Shown in pieces: positions 5,956 to 6,016 of a stretch of 6,016 nucleotides of DNA; positions within the stretch are counted from its first letter, which is position 1; every line of letters starts with the position of its first letter. The notes under the pieces were generated by a model. The model was not told the DNA's origin. It saw nothing but the letters and a program-made list of their open reading frames with translations, and did not search any database. Source of the DNA: Desulfosporosinus sp. (GTDB lineage Bacteria > Bacillota > Desulfitobacteriia > Desulfitobacteriales > Desulfitobacteriaceae); the NCBI GenBank assembly GCA_003132105.1, contig PKWS01000250.1, forward strand, positions 1 through 6,016, in the 5' to 3' direction. The translations under genes and the position numbers were made by a program.

Positions 5956-6016
5956 ATGAGACGGGGAAACATCCTCAAACTGGTAACGCTTGTACTAATT
6001 GTGGCAGCAGCAGTAG
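5956..6016 (+). CDS. 5' start of a membrane protein gene, possibly SecD
   Basis: The first 20 codons are visible before the window ends. The peptide MRRGNILKLVTLVLIVAAAV is a short positive start followed by a hydrophobic helix, as in a membrane anchor. It resembles the first helix of SecD preprotein translocase subunits of clostridial relatives, but 20 residues cannot prove it. A strong ribosome site, GAGGGAGGAA, lies about 5 bases before the ATG, and the gene begins 15 bases after the anti-sigma-like stop codon, so the two may share a transcript. Confidence 0.5.
   Translation, partial: MRRGNILKLVTLVLIVAAAV

Overview
The window looks like a chromosomal segment of an anaerobic, endospore-forming-type Firmicute. 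The best guess is the Desulfosporosinus/Desulfitobacterium group. The basis is moderate G+C, strong AGGAG-type ribosome binding sites, an oxygen-defence rubrerythrin, and an ECF sigma gene overlapping a membrane anti-sigma-like gene. The genus is an inference from style, not proven by any marker here.

Left third (minus strand): a 5' fragment of a universal stress protein gene (1-250), an M24-family Xaa-Pro peptidase (402-1589) and a rubrerythrin (1768-2355). A clear intrinsic terminator (1728-1760) ends the rubrerythrin unit. A candidate promoter just beyond it (1641-1669) would restart transcription for the peptidase. No terminator is visible between the peptidase and the stress protein gene, so these two may be partly co-transcribed.

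Middle: a divergent intergenic region (2356-2536) holds a 9-bp-arm inverted repeat and four tandem 10-bp units. It separates the rubrerythrin from a plus-strand 12-helix MFS exporter-like gene (2537-3784).

Right third (plus strand): an alpha/beta hydrolase (3873-4709) is visibly richer in A+T than the genes to its left. It is followed by an ECF-type sigma factor (4815-5414) whose last 14 bases overlap a single-pass membrane anti-sigma-like gene (5401-5940). That gene looks short or degenerate at its C-terminus. The window closes on the first 20 codons of another gene (5956 onward), whose signal-anchor start resembles SecD.

Functionally, the left part is stress and peptide housekeeping, including oxidative stress defence. 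The right part is a small cell-envelope signalling pair, sigma plus membrane anti-sigma, possibly with the hydrolase as a neighbour or target. No RNA genes, insertion sequences, CRISPR arrays or phage genes were seen. I did not find a convincing new multi-gene system. The most unusual items are the intergenic repeats at 2419-2500 and the apparently truncated anti-sigma gene.
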